A program made the position numbers and the translations under genes. A DNA stretch of 64,000 nucleotides from Aestuariivivens insulae (GTDB lineage Bacteria > Bacteroidota > Bacteroidia > Flavobacteriales > Flavobacteriaceae): contig NZ_JAKMCS010000002.1 in NCBI RefSeq assembly GCF_022662195.1, positions 62,001-126,000 of the forward strand, in the 5' to 3' direction. Below the pieces are notes generated by a model. The model did not search any database, was not told where the DNA came from, and was given only the letters and a program-made list of their open reading frames with translations. Shown here in pieces: positions 53,261-61,103 of this stretch (position 1 is its first letter; every line of letters begins with the position of its first letter).

Positions 53261-54307
53261 TCAGGCCTCAACAAAACGATTGATGTCTATGGCTTTTTCC
53301 AAAGGCATATTGAGCTCTATAAATTCAAAAAGTTGCTTGGCTACATAAGGCCCAATCATAACGCCCCTGGTACCCAATCCGTTTAGTACATAAACATTAT
53401 TATAATTGGCATGCCGCCCCACTAACGGCCTTCTATCTTTAACCGTAGGGCGCACACCCGCCATTTGGCCAACAACCTCAAACGGACAATTAATAAGTGT
53501 TTTTAGTTTTTCTGAAAGTTCCTGCTTAGCTTCTTCGGTGACCGTGTTAGAGGTATCGCCCCACCCATAAGTTGCTCCTACTAAATACTTGTCCTGCCCT
53601 AATGGTATTAAAAATACGGGGCCTTTTAACACATAATCTATTTTTAAATCCGGGGCATGGATCTTCAACAATTCTCCTTTTGTTGGCAACAAGGGCAAGT
53701 CTTTGAACAAAGGGTTTTTATTCATACCATAACCTTCGGTAAAAACAATGTGTCTTGCTGTTATGTTGTTATACGCGATGTGGCTATTGGAAACCTTCAA
53801 CGTTTCATGATTAAATTTGTCCTCTATCAAGGCATCTTCTTGAGTAAGCTCCTGTTTATAGGCCTTAATCATTTTCTTTACGGCTATCCTGCCCGTATGT
53901 TTTACCTCGCCAAAACCAAAAGAAGCATTAACGGCTTCATTTTTATTTTTAATCAGGGTTGTTGAGAGGTATTCACTAAGCTGGTGCTTATCGGAAGCTG
54001 CAAACCAATCGTTCTGCTCTTCAAGTGAAGCAAACTTTCTGTATACAGGAATTTTGTAATCTAATGTAATGTTTAATCGCGTCTCTATAGCTTTATACTG
54101 TTTGGCGGCAAGACTTAATTGCTCATCACTTTTCCAAACTGGTGTAAACCGTTTAAGCACAACAGGATTGTACAATCCACCTGCAACAACAGAAGATCTT
54201 TGGGATTGGTCATCAAACACCACAAAGGTTTTGTTGTGAGCCCTTAACTGTTCGCAAAAACTAATGCCCGCCAATCCAACACCTACAATTATGTAATCTA
54301 CCTTCAT
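53261..54307 (-). CDS. FAD-dependent oxidoreductase, DAO family
   Basis: 348 residues. N-terminal FAD-binding Rossmann VDYIIVGVGLAGISFCEQL and a DAO-fold C-terminus (VLKGPVFLIPLGQDKYLVGATYGWGD; GVRPTVKDRRPLVGRH; NGLGTRGVMIGP). The closest well-known relatives in layout are glycine-oxidase/ThiO-type proteins and the C-terminal half of MnmC. No fused methyltransferase is present. Upstream of gldN's terminator on the same strand as the gld genes, but separate from that operon. The substrate is unknown. Confidence 0.82.
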   Translation of the reverse strand: MKVDYIIVGVGLAGISFCEQLRAHNKTFVVFDDQSQRSSVVAGGLYNPVVLKRFTPVWKSDEQLSLAAKQYKAIETRLNITLDYKIPVYRKFASLEEQNDWFAASDKHQLSEYLSTTLIKNKNEAVNASFGFGEVKHTGRIAVKKMIKAYKQELTQEDALIEDKFNHETLKVSNSHIAYNNITARHIVFTEGYGMNKNPLFKDLPLLPTKGELLKIHAPDLKIDYVLKGPVFLIPLGQDKYLVGATYGWGDTSNTVTEEAKQELSEKLKTLINCPFEVVGQMAGVRPTVKDRRPLVGRHANYNNVYVLNGLGTRGVMIGPYVAKQLFEFIELNMPLEKAIDINRFVEA

Positions 54308-54453
54308 GCTGCGAAGATACTTAGATTATCTGGAAGCAAAGGTTAGAATTAAAGCCTAAAGTTTAATATTGAAAGTTTTAGGATAGATGGTCTAAACCAC
54401 CTCGTCTTCATTAGAAAAGAGGGGAAACATGCAGAACGAGGCAGTTATTGAAT

Positions 54454-54484
54454 AAAAAACGCCCACTTTTTAGGTGAGCGCTTT
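54454..54484 (-). terminator. gld operon terminator
   Basis: CGCCCAC and GTGAGCG pair (one G-T) around TTTTTAG; on the minus strand six T follow. It is 26 nt after the gldN stop and marks the end of the gldKLMN unit. Confidence 0.7.
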
Positions 54485-54509
54485 ATTCTATTTTATAACC
54501 TTATGTGAC

Positions 54510-55400
54510 TTAATAAGTCCACATATCGAGTTCGAAATCCCTGATTTGGGTTTTTATTCTTTCAGACTCCAACAATTGCATCAATGCATTTTGTGCAATG
54601 TACTCGTTAACCTTTCTATCACCCTGCACATTCTCTTTTGCATAAATTATGGCATTAAAGCGTCTTGAGTTCAAGATATGGTCATAAGAAAACGGCATAG
54701 AGCTATTTTCGTTATTGAATGATTTAGCTTCATGTAGCACCCCTCTCGCATCTGGGAAGAATATCCAAAACAATTCTACTAAATCTGGATTTTCTTCGTG
54801 AATAAAGTTAACGTCTGGGGCTACAGGAGCAATCCCTAATAAACGATACTTCATTTCGGCTTGACGCTTATCGAAATACCACAATCCTTTTATACGGTAC
54901 TCCTGAATATCTGCAGCAGATATCTCATATCTATCAATATACTCTGCAGACAATTCTTCTCCTGCATTTATTTGTTCAATACCCAACTCGGTAGTATCGA
55001 CTTTTTTTAATGCTGCATCAATATCTTTTAAGGTACGTTTTGTTGTGAAATACGAATCATCATAAATGTTTTTTATAGTACCATTCTTGATGTTTTTCAT
55101 AAGTACGTCGTACAACGACCGTCTGTCCCTACCAATGTTATTGGTATCGATAGGATAATATAACGGGAAGTTTACACGCTCGTCCAGCACTATCTTTTCC
55201 CAAACTATTGTTGAAAACAGGATATCTCTATCATCTACATAACCATAAGGTAAGGGCTCATCGTTATCGATAGCCTTTTGTGATTCTGTTCTCACGCCAA
55301 TTTCTTCTGGTGATTTCGCATTTAATATATTTGCTTGTGCAAAACCATGCGATACTGCGAAAACAGTTATAACGGTTAATAAAAAACTTTTAAAATTCAT
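54510..55400 (-). CDS. gldN: Gliding motility / type IX secretion protein GldN
   Basis: 296 residues with a signal peptide (about 1-21, ending HGFA-Q). GldN (PorN) is a periplasmic partner of the GldK ring below the outer membrane and is needed for type IX secretion and gliding. Typical blocks are SIVWEKIVLDERVNFPLYYP, RRSLYDVLMKNIKNG and the C-terminal LNSRRFNAIIYAKENVQGDRKVNEYI. It is the last gene of gldK-L-M-N. A 97-nt gap with a hairpin separates it from gldM. Confidence 0.95.
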   Translation of the reverse strand: MNFKSFLLTVITVFAVSHGFAQANILNAKSPEEIGVRTESQKAIDNDEPLPYGYVDDRDILFSTIVWEKIVLDERVNFPLYYPIDTNNIGRDRRSLYDVLMKNIKNGTIKNIYDDSYFTTKRTLKDIDAALKKVDTTELGIEQINAGEELSAEYIDRYEISAADIQEYRIKGLWYFDKRQAEMKYRLLGIAPVAPDVNFIHEENPDLVELFWIFFPDARGVLHEAKSFNNENSSMPFSYDHILNSRRFNAIIYAKENVQGDRKVNEYIAQNALMQLLESERIKTQIRDFELDMWTY

Positions 55401-55458
55401 GTGTTTAAATTTTATATTTCACAATGCACATACTTGGGGCTAATTAAGCACAGTATGT

Positions 55459-55489
55459 AACAGCTATAGCTACTTTAGCCATAGCTGTT
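55459..55489. other. Intercistronic hairpin between gldM and gldN
   Basis: AACAGCTATAG (55459-55469) and CCATAGCTGTT (55479-55489) form an 11-bp stem with one mismatch, about 10 nt after the gldM stop. On the minus strand no T-run follows, so it is not a terminator for the operon. Confidence 0.45.
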
Positions 55490-55497
55490 TTCTTTTT

Positions 55498-57057
55498 CTA
55501 ATTGGTAAGCTCAATAATTACTGGTGATACTTTTTTAAGTATTACACTTACACCACTGGCTTTGGCTTCAATATTAAATATCTGGATATCGGATCCACGC
55601 TTCGCTTTACGTAGTGCTCCTTTGGCTCTACTATCCAACTTATTACCTTTAACCTGAATTGTAGGTTGACCAGACACTTTGAACATAAAGCCTGTTACTC
55701 GTAATGGTAATTCAAAATCAAAATCATCGAACATAGCACCAACAGTAGAAATCTCTAAACTTTGGCGTTGCATTTTTACTTGACCATCTTCACCTCTAAT
55801 AGTACCTGTTGGTTTTGGTAAATCCTTAATTCTAAAGGTTGCTTTGTCGCTTACACCTTGACCATCTGGCAATTTACCAGAAACGTTAATGGTAACTTCC
55901 CTTCCTTTTATTGAGGTAGCATCCATAACATATTTGCTTCCTCTAACCCTTGATAAACCTTGGGCTCTTGCTGTTACATTATTATCTGATATACCGGCAA
56001 AGGAAATGGTCATTGGGTTTTTAACACCACGATACACCACATTCATTTTATCGGCAGAAATGGTAGCTGCATTTGGTTTAGGTACTGTAGCAAACGATGA
56101 CGATACAGGAACTTCAATATCTTCACCATCTTGTGCAAAAATAAGTTTCCCTTCAATTTTATGTTCACCAGGAGCTCCTGTTCCTACTTTTAGTTTTACT
56201 TTACCATCTTCAATAGTATATTGATCTTCGGTTAATGCTCGGCCATCTAATGTTAATTCTACACGATTTGGCTTAGTGGTGGCATCTTTTCTACCCAATA
56301 CAATTTGACCATCGAATGTCTCACCATTAAAGTAAGCTGACTTAGTCGTCTCCAATAAGGTTGTATAGTTTGTCATAGACACTTCACTGGTAAGTGTTCC
56401 TTGTAGCATGTTGGACAACACTTCAGATTCAGTCGTTTTAATATCGGCTTGAAGCTGTGTCATCTTGGTTAAAGACGCTACCAAAGGAAACCCTTTAAAA
56501 TTACGGTCAAGCCAAGATTGTGTTCCTGCACCCCGTCTAGTGTCATCTGTATTGAATTTCTCTTGAACATCTTTAACAATACCTTCCATTCCTGGTTGAT
56601 CTGCCAAAACATTGGCCACACCGTCTCTAAAAGCAGCTATTTGGGCCATAAATTCTTCTCCAGCTGGTTTCAACTTGTCACCTTTAAAGAAGTTCTCATC
56701 GAGGTAATCCCCTTTGTCCATGATTTCATAATCTGTAGCGTCATCGACGGTACTGGACATTTTCGATTTTAAATCTTCTAAATAATTATCAAATGTAGAT
56801 GCTAAATCCTTTATTTGAATAGCTTTTTCCTTTAAAGGTTCATATTTTTCTTTCTGATCTATTGCTTTTTGCTCTAAACTAGCAATAAAAGCAGTATTTC
56901 GCTCGGTAGCCGCTTGATTGGACTCCGTTAACTTCTCGTTCATTAATCCAAAGGCAGAAAGGACTTCTTTCGACATATTTAATGCTAGCATCGCTATAAA
57001 TATTAAATACATCAAATTAATCATCTTCTGTCTTGGAGATAGATTTTGTGCTGCCAT
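55498..57057 (-). CDS. gldM: Gliding motility / type IX secretion protein GldM
   Basis: 519 residues. N-terminal membrane helix in MAAQNLSPRQKMINLMYLIFIAMLALNMSKEVLSAF, then a long periplasmic part (a helical domain followed by Ig-like domains). GldM is the periplasmic shaft of the proton-powered motor; with GldL it drives type IX secretion and rotation. Length agrees with other flavobacterial GldM proteins. It begins 50 nt after gldL in the gldKLMN operon. Confidence 0.96.
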   Translation of the reverse strand: MAAQNLSPRQKMINLMYLIFIAMLALNMSKEVLSAFGLMNEKLTESNQAATERNTAFIASLEQKAIDQKEKYEPLKEKAIQIKDLASTFDNYLEDLKSKMSSTVDDATDYEIMDKGDYLDENFFKGDKLKPAGEEFMAQIAAFRDGVANVLADQPGMEGIVKDVQEKFNTDDTRRGAGTQSWLDRNFKGFPLVASLTKMTQLQADIKTTESEVLSNMLQGTLTSEVSMTNYTTLLETTKSAYFNGETFDGQIVLGRKDATTKPNRVELTLDGRALTEDQYTIEDGKVKLKVGTGAPGEHKIEGKLIFAQDGEDIEVPVSSSFATVPKPNAATISADKMNVVYRGVKNPMTISFAGISDNNVTARAQGLSRVRGSKYVMDATSIKGREVTINVSGKLPDGQGVSDKATFRIKDLPKPTGTIRGEDGQVKMQRQSLEISTVGAMFDDFDFELPLRVTGFMFKVSGQPTIQVKGNKLDSRAKGALRKAKRGSDIQIFNIEAKASGVSVILKKVSPVIIELTN

Positions 57058-57107
57058 GTCTAATTAGGTTTTTTGGTTAATTAATACAAACTTGGGTTAA
57101 CCCCTAA

Positions 57108-57743
57108 TTAGCTCTTGTTCATTGCAGATAACATACCTCCATATACACCGTTAAGTGATGATAGGTTAGATGCCAATGATTGCATTTGCTCTTTTAATTT
57201 AGCTGCATTTTCTACAGATTCTTCATTAATAGCGGCTTGTCTATTAATGCTTTCCAATTGTACTTTATACAAGCTATTTAACGACTCCATTTGAGCTGCT
57301 GCTAAAGACAATTCTTCACCATATTTTTTAGTAGCTTGAATCGAATCTACAGTAGGTGAAATACTTTTTGCCGCACCTTCAAAGTTTTTAATACTGTCCC
57401 CTAAACTTGTTAATAATTCGCCGTCAATTTTAGCTTCTTTTAATAACTCGTCTAATTTTTTAGACAGAAGACCTTGAGCGTCTTTTGGTTCTTTTTTATT
57501 TGCTTCACCTCCAGCTAATTCTGGATACACCAACGACCAATCCAAATCCTCATCAACTGGTTCGAATGCTGATATTGCAAAAATAATTGCTTCGGTAACT
57601 AGACCAATGGTTAACATAACGTTACCTGTTAGCGGTCCAATTTCAAAATGGATAATTTTGAATAGTGCTCCAACAATTACGATAGAAGCTCCTAAACCGT
57701 AAGCTAAATTCATAAACTTTTTACTTGCTTTTGACTGTGCCAT
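57108..57743 (-). CDS. gldL: Gliding motility / type IX secretion protein GldL
   Basis: 211 residues. Two membrane helices (about 12-30 and 36-60; FMNLAYGLGASIVIVGALFKIIHF, VMLTIGLVTEAIIFAISAFEP) carry a glutamate in the second helix, which is implicated in the proton path of the motor. The C-terminal cytoplasmic part is a long helical coiled-coil-like region. GldL with GldM forms the inner-membrane motor of the type IX system. Confidence 0.96.
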   Translation of the reverse strand: MAQSKASKKFMNLAYGLGASIVIVGALFKIIHFEIGPLTGNVMLTIGLVTEAIIFAISAFEPVDEDLDWSLVYPELAGGEANKKEPKDAQGLLSKKLDELLKEAKIDGELLTSLGDSIKNFEGAAKSISPTVDSIQATKKYGEELSLAAAQMESLNSLYKVQLESINRQAAINEESVENAAKLKEQMQSLASNLSSLNGVYGGMLSAMNKS

Positions 57744-57815
57744 AATTTTCGATTTTTTAAGTTAAGTACGAATACTTAAGTAGGTTAATTAATAGTATAT
57801 TTTAATTGATTTATG

Positions 57816-59183
57816 TTATTTCCCGTTCTTAGTTACTTTTGTCCCCATGTAATCTTGAACGGTTCTAAAACCTATATAACATCTTGCTGAATCTGCATAT
57901 TCGTAGTCTCGCGTACTAACTTGTAAAAAATATGCAACATCTTTCCACGATCCGCCTCGTACTACTTTACGTTGGTTTTTAATATCGTTAACACTTGGAT
58001 TAACTGTTGAAACGTATTCGTATGATGATGGATCGAAAGAATCGTTTACCCATTCTGAAACATTACCTGCCATATTGTACAGGTTGTAATCGTTAGGTTC
58101 GTATGCATCGGCCTCTACGGTATACAGTGCCTGGTCTGCAGCATAATCGCCACGTACGGGCTTAAAGTTAGCCATAAAACACCCTCTGTCGTTTTTCGCA
58201 TAAGGCCCTCCCCATGGGAATGTTGCTCCACGCAAACCACCTCTTGCGGCATATTCCCACTCGGTTTCAGATGGTAATCTGAATGAATTCACAAAGTGAG
58301 CACCTTTTTTACTTTTTTGGTAGGCATTTTTATTAAGTGTACGCCACTGGCAAAATGCTTTGGCTTGCGCCCAGGTTACTCCAACTACAGGATAATCTCC
58401 ATAGGCATCGTGCCAAAAGTAGTCGTTGTGCATTGGCTCGTTATAGGAATATGAAAAATCCCTAATCCAAGTGGTCGTATCTGGATACACTTCAATAGCT
58501 TCTTTTATTATGGCGTCCTTACGACGTAAAGACTTATTTTTAGCTACTTTTTGAATATCCATATAAGTATACTGGAACTTAAATTTTTTCACATCCCAAG
58601 TACGTTGCCCGTTATAGGATTCCTCAATAGGCAGGTACATGGTATCCATGACTTCGGAATAATATTCATCTGGGTATTCTGCAGTATCAAATATTAAATC
58701 GACATCGTGGTTTAATTTATAGCCTTCATATGGATCTTCACCCAATCCAAAATAGTTATCGTGCATGTACTTTTCGTAGGCAGTCATGTTGGCTGTATCT
58801 GCATCCTTAAATGCAAATTCACCAATACCTCCATCTTCTGGAGTTAATCCAACCTCATCGGCCAAAATGGCTAATTTGGTTCTAATAATGGAATCCCTTA
58901 CCCAATTTACAAATTGGCGGTACTCACTATTAGTTATTTCGGTCTCATCCATATAAAAGGCCCTAACAGTAACTGTTTTAGCAGGTGCATTATGCACTCC
59001 GGCCAAATCGTCATCTGCTTTACCCATAGTGAAAGCGCCTCCTGGAACTAGTTCCATTCCATAAGGCTTTTCCGGATGCCAATTCTTTCCTTTTACACCA
59101 ACTAGTTCGCCTCTATCTTTAGAGCCACAACTTGCGAACAGTGTTAGTAATGTGGTTAATAATATAAACTTCTTCATATCCAT
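57816..59183 (-). CDS. gldK: Gliding motility / type IX secretion lipoprotein GldK
   Basis: 455 residues. Lipoprotein signal (lipid Cys in LFASCGSK) and one sulfatase-modifying-factor (FGE/SUMF1-like) domain: MELVPGGAFTMG, FYMDETEITNSEYRQF, RLPSETEWEYAARGG, NMAGNVSEWVND and CYIGFRTVQD at the end. GldK (PorK) forms a ring with GldN at the outer membrane. The start may be the ATG at 59183 or the one at 59177. It is the first gene of the gldKLMN operon. Confidence 0.95.
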   Translation of the reverse strand: MDMKKFILLTTLLTLFASCGSKDRGELVGVKGKNWHPEKPYGMELVPGGAFTMGKADDDLAGVHNAPAKTVTVRAFYMDETEITNSEYRQFVNWVRDSIIRTKLAILADEVGLTPEDGGIGEFAFKDADTANMTAYEKYMHDNYFGLGEDPYEGYKLNHDVDLIFDTAEYPDEYYSEVMDTMYLPIEESYNGQRTWDVKKFKFQYTYMDIQKVAKNKSLRRKDAIIKEAIEVYPDTTTWIRDFSYSYNEPMHNDYFWHDAYGDYPVVGVTWAQAKAFCQWRTLNKNAYQKSKKGAHFVNSFRLPSETEWEYAARGGLRGATFPWGGPYAKNDRGCFMANFKPVRGDYAADQALYTVEADAYEPNDYNLYNMAGNVSEWVNDSFDPSSYEYVSTVNPSVNDIKNQRKVVRGGSWKDVAYFLQVSTRDYEYADSARCYIGFRTVQDYMGTKVTKNGK

Positions 59184-59337
59184 AGAAAACTCGAGGTTAA
59201 TTAATCAGCTTTAATTTTGAGAGCGTAAACATATCTATATATTTTTTAAAAAGCAACTTTTTTTCGAAAAAAAATACCTTTTATCGTGAAAAAAAAGCAT
59301 TTCATCGATGATATTGACGTTTTATGTGCTTACTCTC

Positions 59338-60504
59338 CTAAACACAATTCTTTTGAAATGCTTTGTACCAGCGGTCTGGAACTACATTATTACAAGCATC
59401 TTTATAATCTTGGTGCATGCAAGGTAATAACGTATGTCTTTTCAATTTATTATTGACCTCGGCCAAAAAAGGGATCTCAATCCACCAACGCCCTGTCTTG
59501 TTACTTTTATAAAAGACCAATTCTTGCTCTTCTACCAAGGTTATAAACTTTTGATAATTATCCACCTCTGAAAAATCATCGTCCTTAACCCTAAAGTTAT
59601 AGCCTTCTATGAAATACCAGATCATTTGCGCTATGAGCATTGAAGTTATCTCATCGTCTTTTGAAGGTTTGTATTCATATATACCAAAAGAGGATACCTT
59701 ATTACTTATTCCCGCATAACGGGCAATGGCACATATTTCTTTACCATCTAATCCATTGGGCGAGTACTTTTGATTTAAACTTACCTCAGACCCCTTTACT
59801 GCACTTAAATCGATGCTCACCACATTAGCATCCCGCAATACGGGTTCAACAATAGTCACATCGCTAGATATTTGCCCAAGTCTATATGCTTCAAAATAGA
59901 GCTTATCCATTAAATCTATTTCTTCCTGCGAGTTAAAATAGGTTTGGTAACCTATTGTTGCATAGTTAAAGAGGTTATAGGGTTCATCTAATATAATCTT
60001 ACCTACAAAACTGTTATTCTTTATAGGTTTACTAGAATCACCCAAATCAAACTTACTATCTACATTTACGATATTAACCATAGGGATAATATCATCGTAA
60101 GCCCTATAGTTGGCATAAGTAAGATCTTGTGTCCCTCCTATTATAACAGGAATTATATTTTTTTTTACTAATTCGGTAATTGCCGTTTTTAAAGCAAAGT
60201 AGGTATCCTCGACACTTTCTCCTTTATTAATATCCCCTAAATCGGCTACGGTGGTGGCCCAACTCCCTGGAAAAAGCTCGTAAAGTGATTTTCTTATTTC
60301 ATGTAACTGAAATTCCTCCCCGATATAGTTTACATCATTCCTATTTTCAAGAACGCCAATAATTGCAATATTCACATCGTCTAAATCTGGCATACCGTGT
60401 TGGGCAGAATGGATGCGAAGTTTTTTTCCTAAGGCTTGGGTTGATAATAATTCATTGTGTGCAAGCACCAAATCTGAAACTGGTGAAAGAAAAGTAAAAT
60501 TCAT
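59338..60504 (-). CDS. Arginase-fold (ureohydrolase-like) protein with degenerate metal site
   Basis: 388 residues from the ATG at 60504. The overall order of motifs is that of the arginase/agmatinase/formimidoylglutamase family, but the metal ligands are altered: GGDH is GGTQ (123-126), D-A-H-x-D is D-S-K-F-D (149-153), and S-x-D-x-D is S-I-D-L-S (230-234). Three of six canonical manganese ligands are thus gone. It has long C-terminal extensions. It lies just upstream of gldK on the same strand. Annotation as an active formimidoylglutamase or agmatinase is doubtful; a non-catalytic role, perhaps linked to gliding, is possible (inference). Confidence 0.8.
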   Translation of the reverse strand: MNFTFLSPVSDLVLAHNELLSTQALGKKLRIHSAQHGMPDLDDVNIAIIGVLENRNDVNYIGEEFQLHEIRKSLYELFPGSWATTVADLGDINKGESVEDTYFALKTAITELVKKNIIPVIIGGTQDLTYANYRAYDDIIPMVNIVNVDSKFDLGDSSKPIKNNSFVGKIILDEPYNLFNYATIGYQTYFNSQEEIDLMDKLYFEAYRLGQISSDVTIVEPVLRDANVVSIDLSAVKGSEVSLNQKYSPNGLDGKEICAIARYAGISNKVSSFGIYEYKPSKDDEITSMLIAQMIWYFIEGYNFRVKDDDFSEVDNYQKFITLVEEQELVFYKSNKTGRWWIEIPFLAEVNNKLKRHTLLPCMHQDYKDACNNVVPDRWYKAFQKNCV

Positions 60505-60723
60505 AACCAATAAATATATACGCTAAAATGATTGCTCCGTACATTTATGGAGCTAATGACACAAATATGAAAAGAATAAATGATTTTCACGCACTATTTA
60601 AAGCAAAATAATGCGTCTATATTCAGTATTAACCTTATTTCACTGTTTATTTTATCATTTCTGCTTACAGTAACTGTTACTGAATACTTTTCCAGCAAAG
60701 GTTCCTCGACACAAAATGAGACC

Positions 60724-60793
60724 TAACGATTAGCGATTGACGAATGATGATTGACGGTTAACGACTAATGACTAGTGATTAACGACTAAAAAT
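60724..60793 (+). repeat. Degenerate heptanucleotide-periodic array 2
   Basis: Ten consecutive 7-mers: TAACGAT, TAGCGAT, TGACGAA, TGATGAT, TGACGGT, TAACGAC, TAATGAC, TAGTGAT, TAACGAC, TAAAAAT. The unit is TAACGAT, as in array 1 at 8318-8417. Confidence 0.65.
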
Positions 60794-60831
60794 ACGCAAA
60801 AGTAAAAGGTGTGACAACTTTCTAAAGTTCC

Positions 60832-60944
60832 TCGCAAAGATGCCAAGATGCCAAGTACTGACAAACTACCTACAACGGCCAAAATTCCGCAAAAGCGATT
60901 GAAGCGGCAGCTTTTTTAAAATTTCATGCAAAGGTGCCAAGAGG
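60832..60944 (+). repeat. Two copies of the GCAAAG/GCCAAG dispersed repeat
   Basis: CGCAAAGATGCCAAGATGCC at 60833-60852 and TGCAAAGGTGCCAAGAGG at 60927-60944 share the word style of the repeats flanking the GxxExxY gene at 1.5-2.2 kb; both are on the plus strand here. Confidence 0.45.
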
Positions 60945-61103
60945 TAATGAATCAAAACTTAAGATAATTTATTCAACCTACTACCTATTATAGCTCAAAA
61001 TTTTAAAAAACTATAGCGGAAAGCGCGGTGGCTTGCCATTTGCCATAAAAAAACATGAAACATTATACCTACTATGCCCGTTTATTATTTTCTTGACAGG
61101 TAA

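Larger units (their letters stand above)
60505..61103. other. 599-nt spacer rich in short repeats
   Basis: No gene. From left to right: a 15-bp palindrome CAGTAACTGTTACTG at 60668-60682, the heptanucleotide array at 60724-60793, and two GC-rich words of the GCAAAG-GCCAAG type at 60832-60856 and 60926-60944. Such accumulation suggests a tolerant insertion zone between topA and the ureohydrolase-like gene. Confidence 0.55.

Noticed and set aside
57816-59183. Formylglycine-generating enzyme for the sulfatase at 33 kb
   Set aside because: The lipoprotein signal and position at the head of gldLMN identify it as GldK; the sulfatase-maturing enzyme must lie elsewhere.
59338-60504. Assignment as formimidoylglutamase (HutG) completing the hut pathway
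   Set aside because: Three canonical metal ligands are replaced, and the gene is 42 kb from hutHU beside the gld genes.
60724-60793. CRISPR array
   Set aside because: Units are only 7 bp, vary continuously and have no repeat-spacer alternation; no cas genes in the window.
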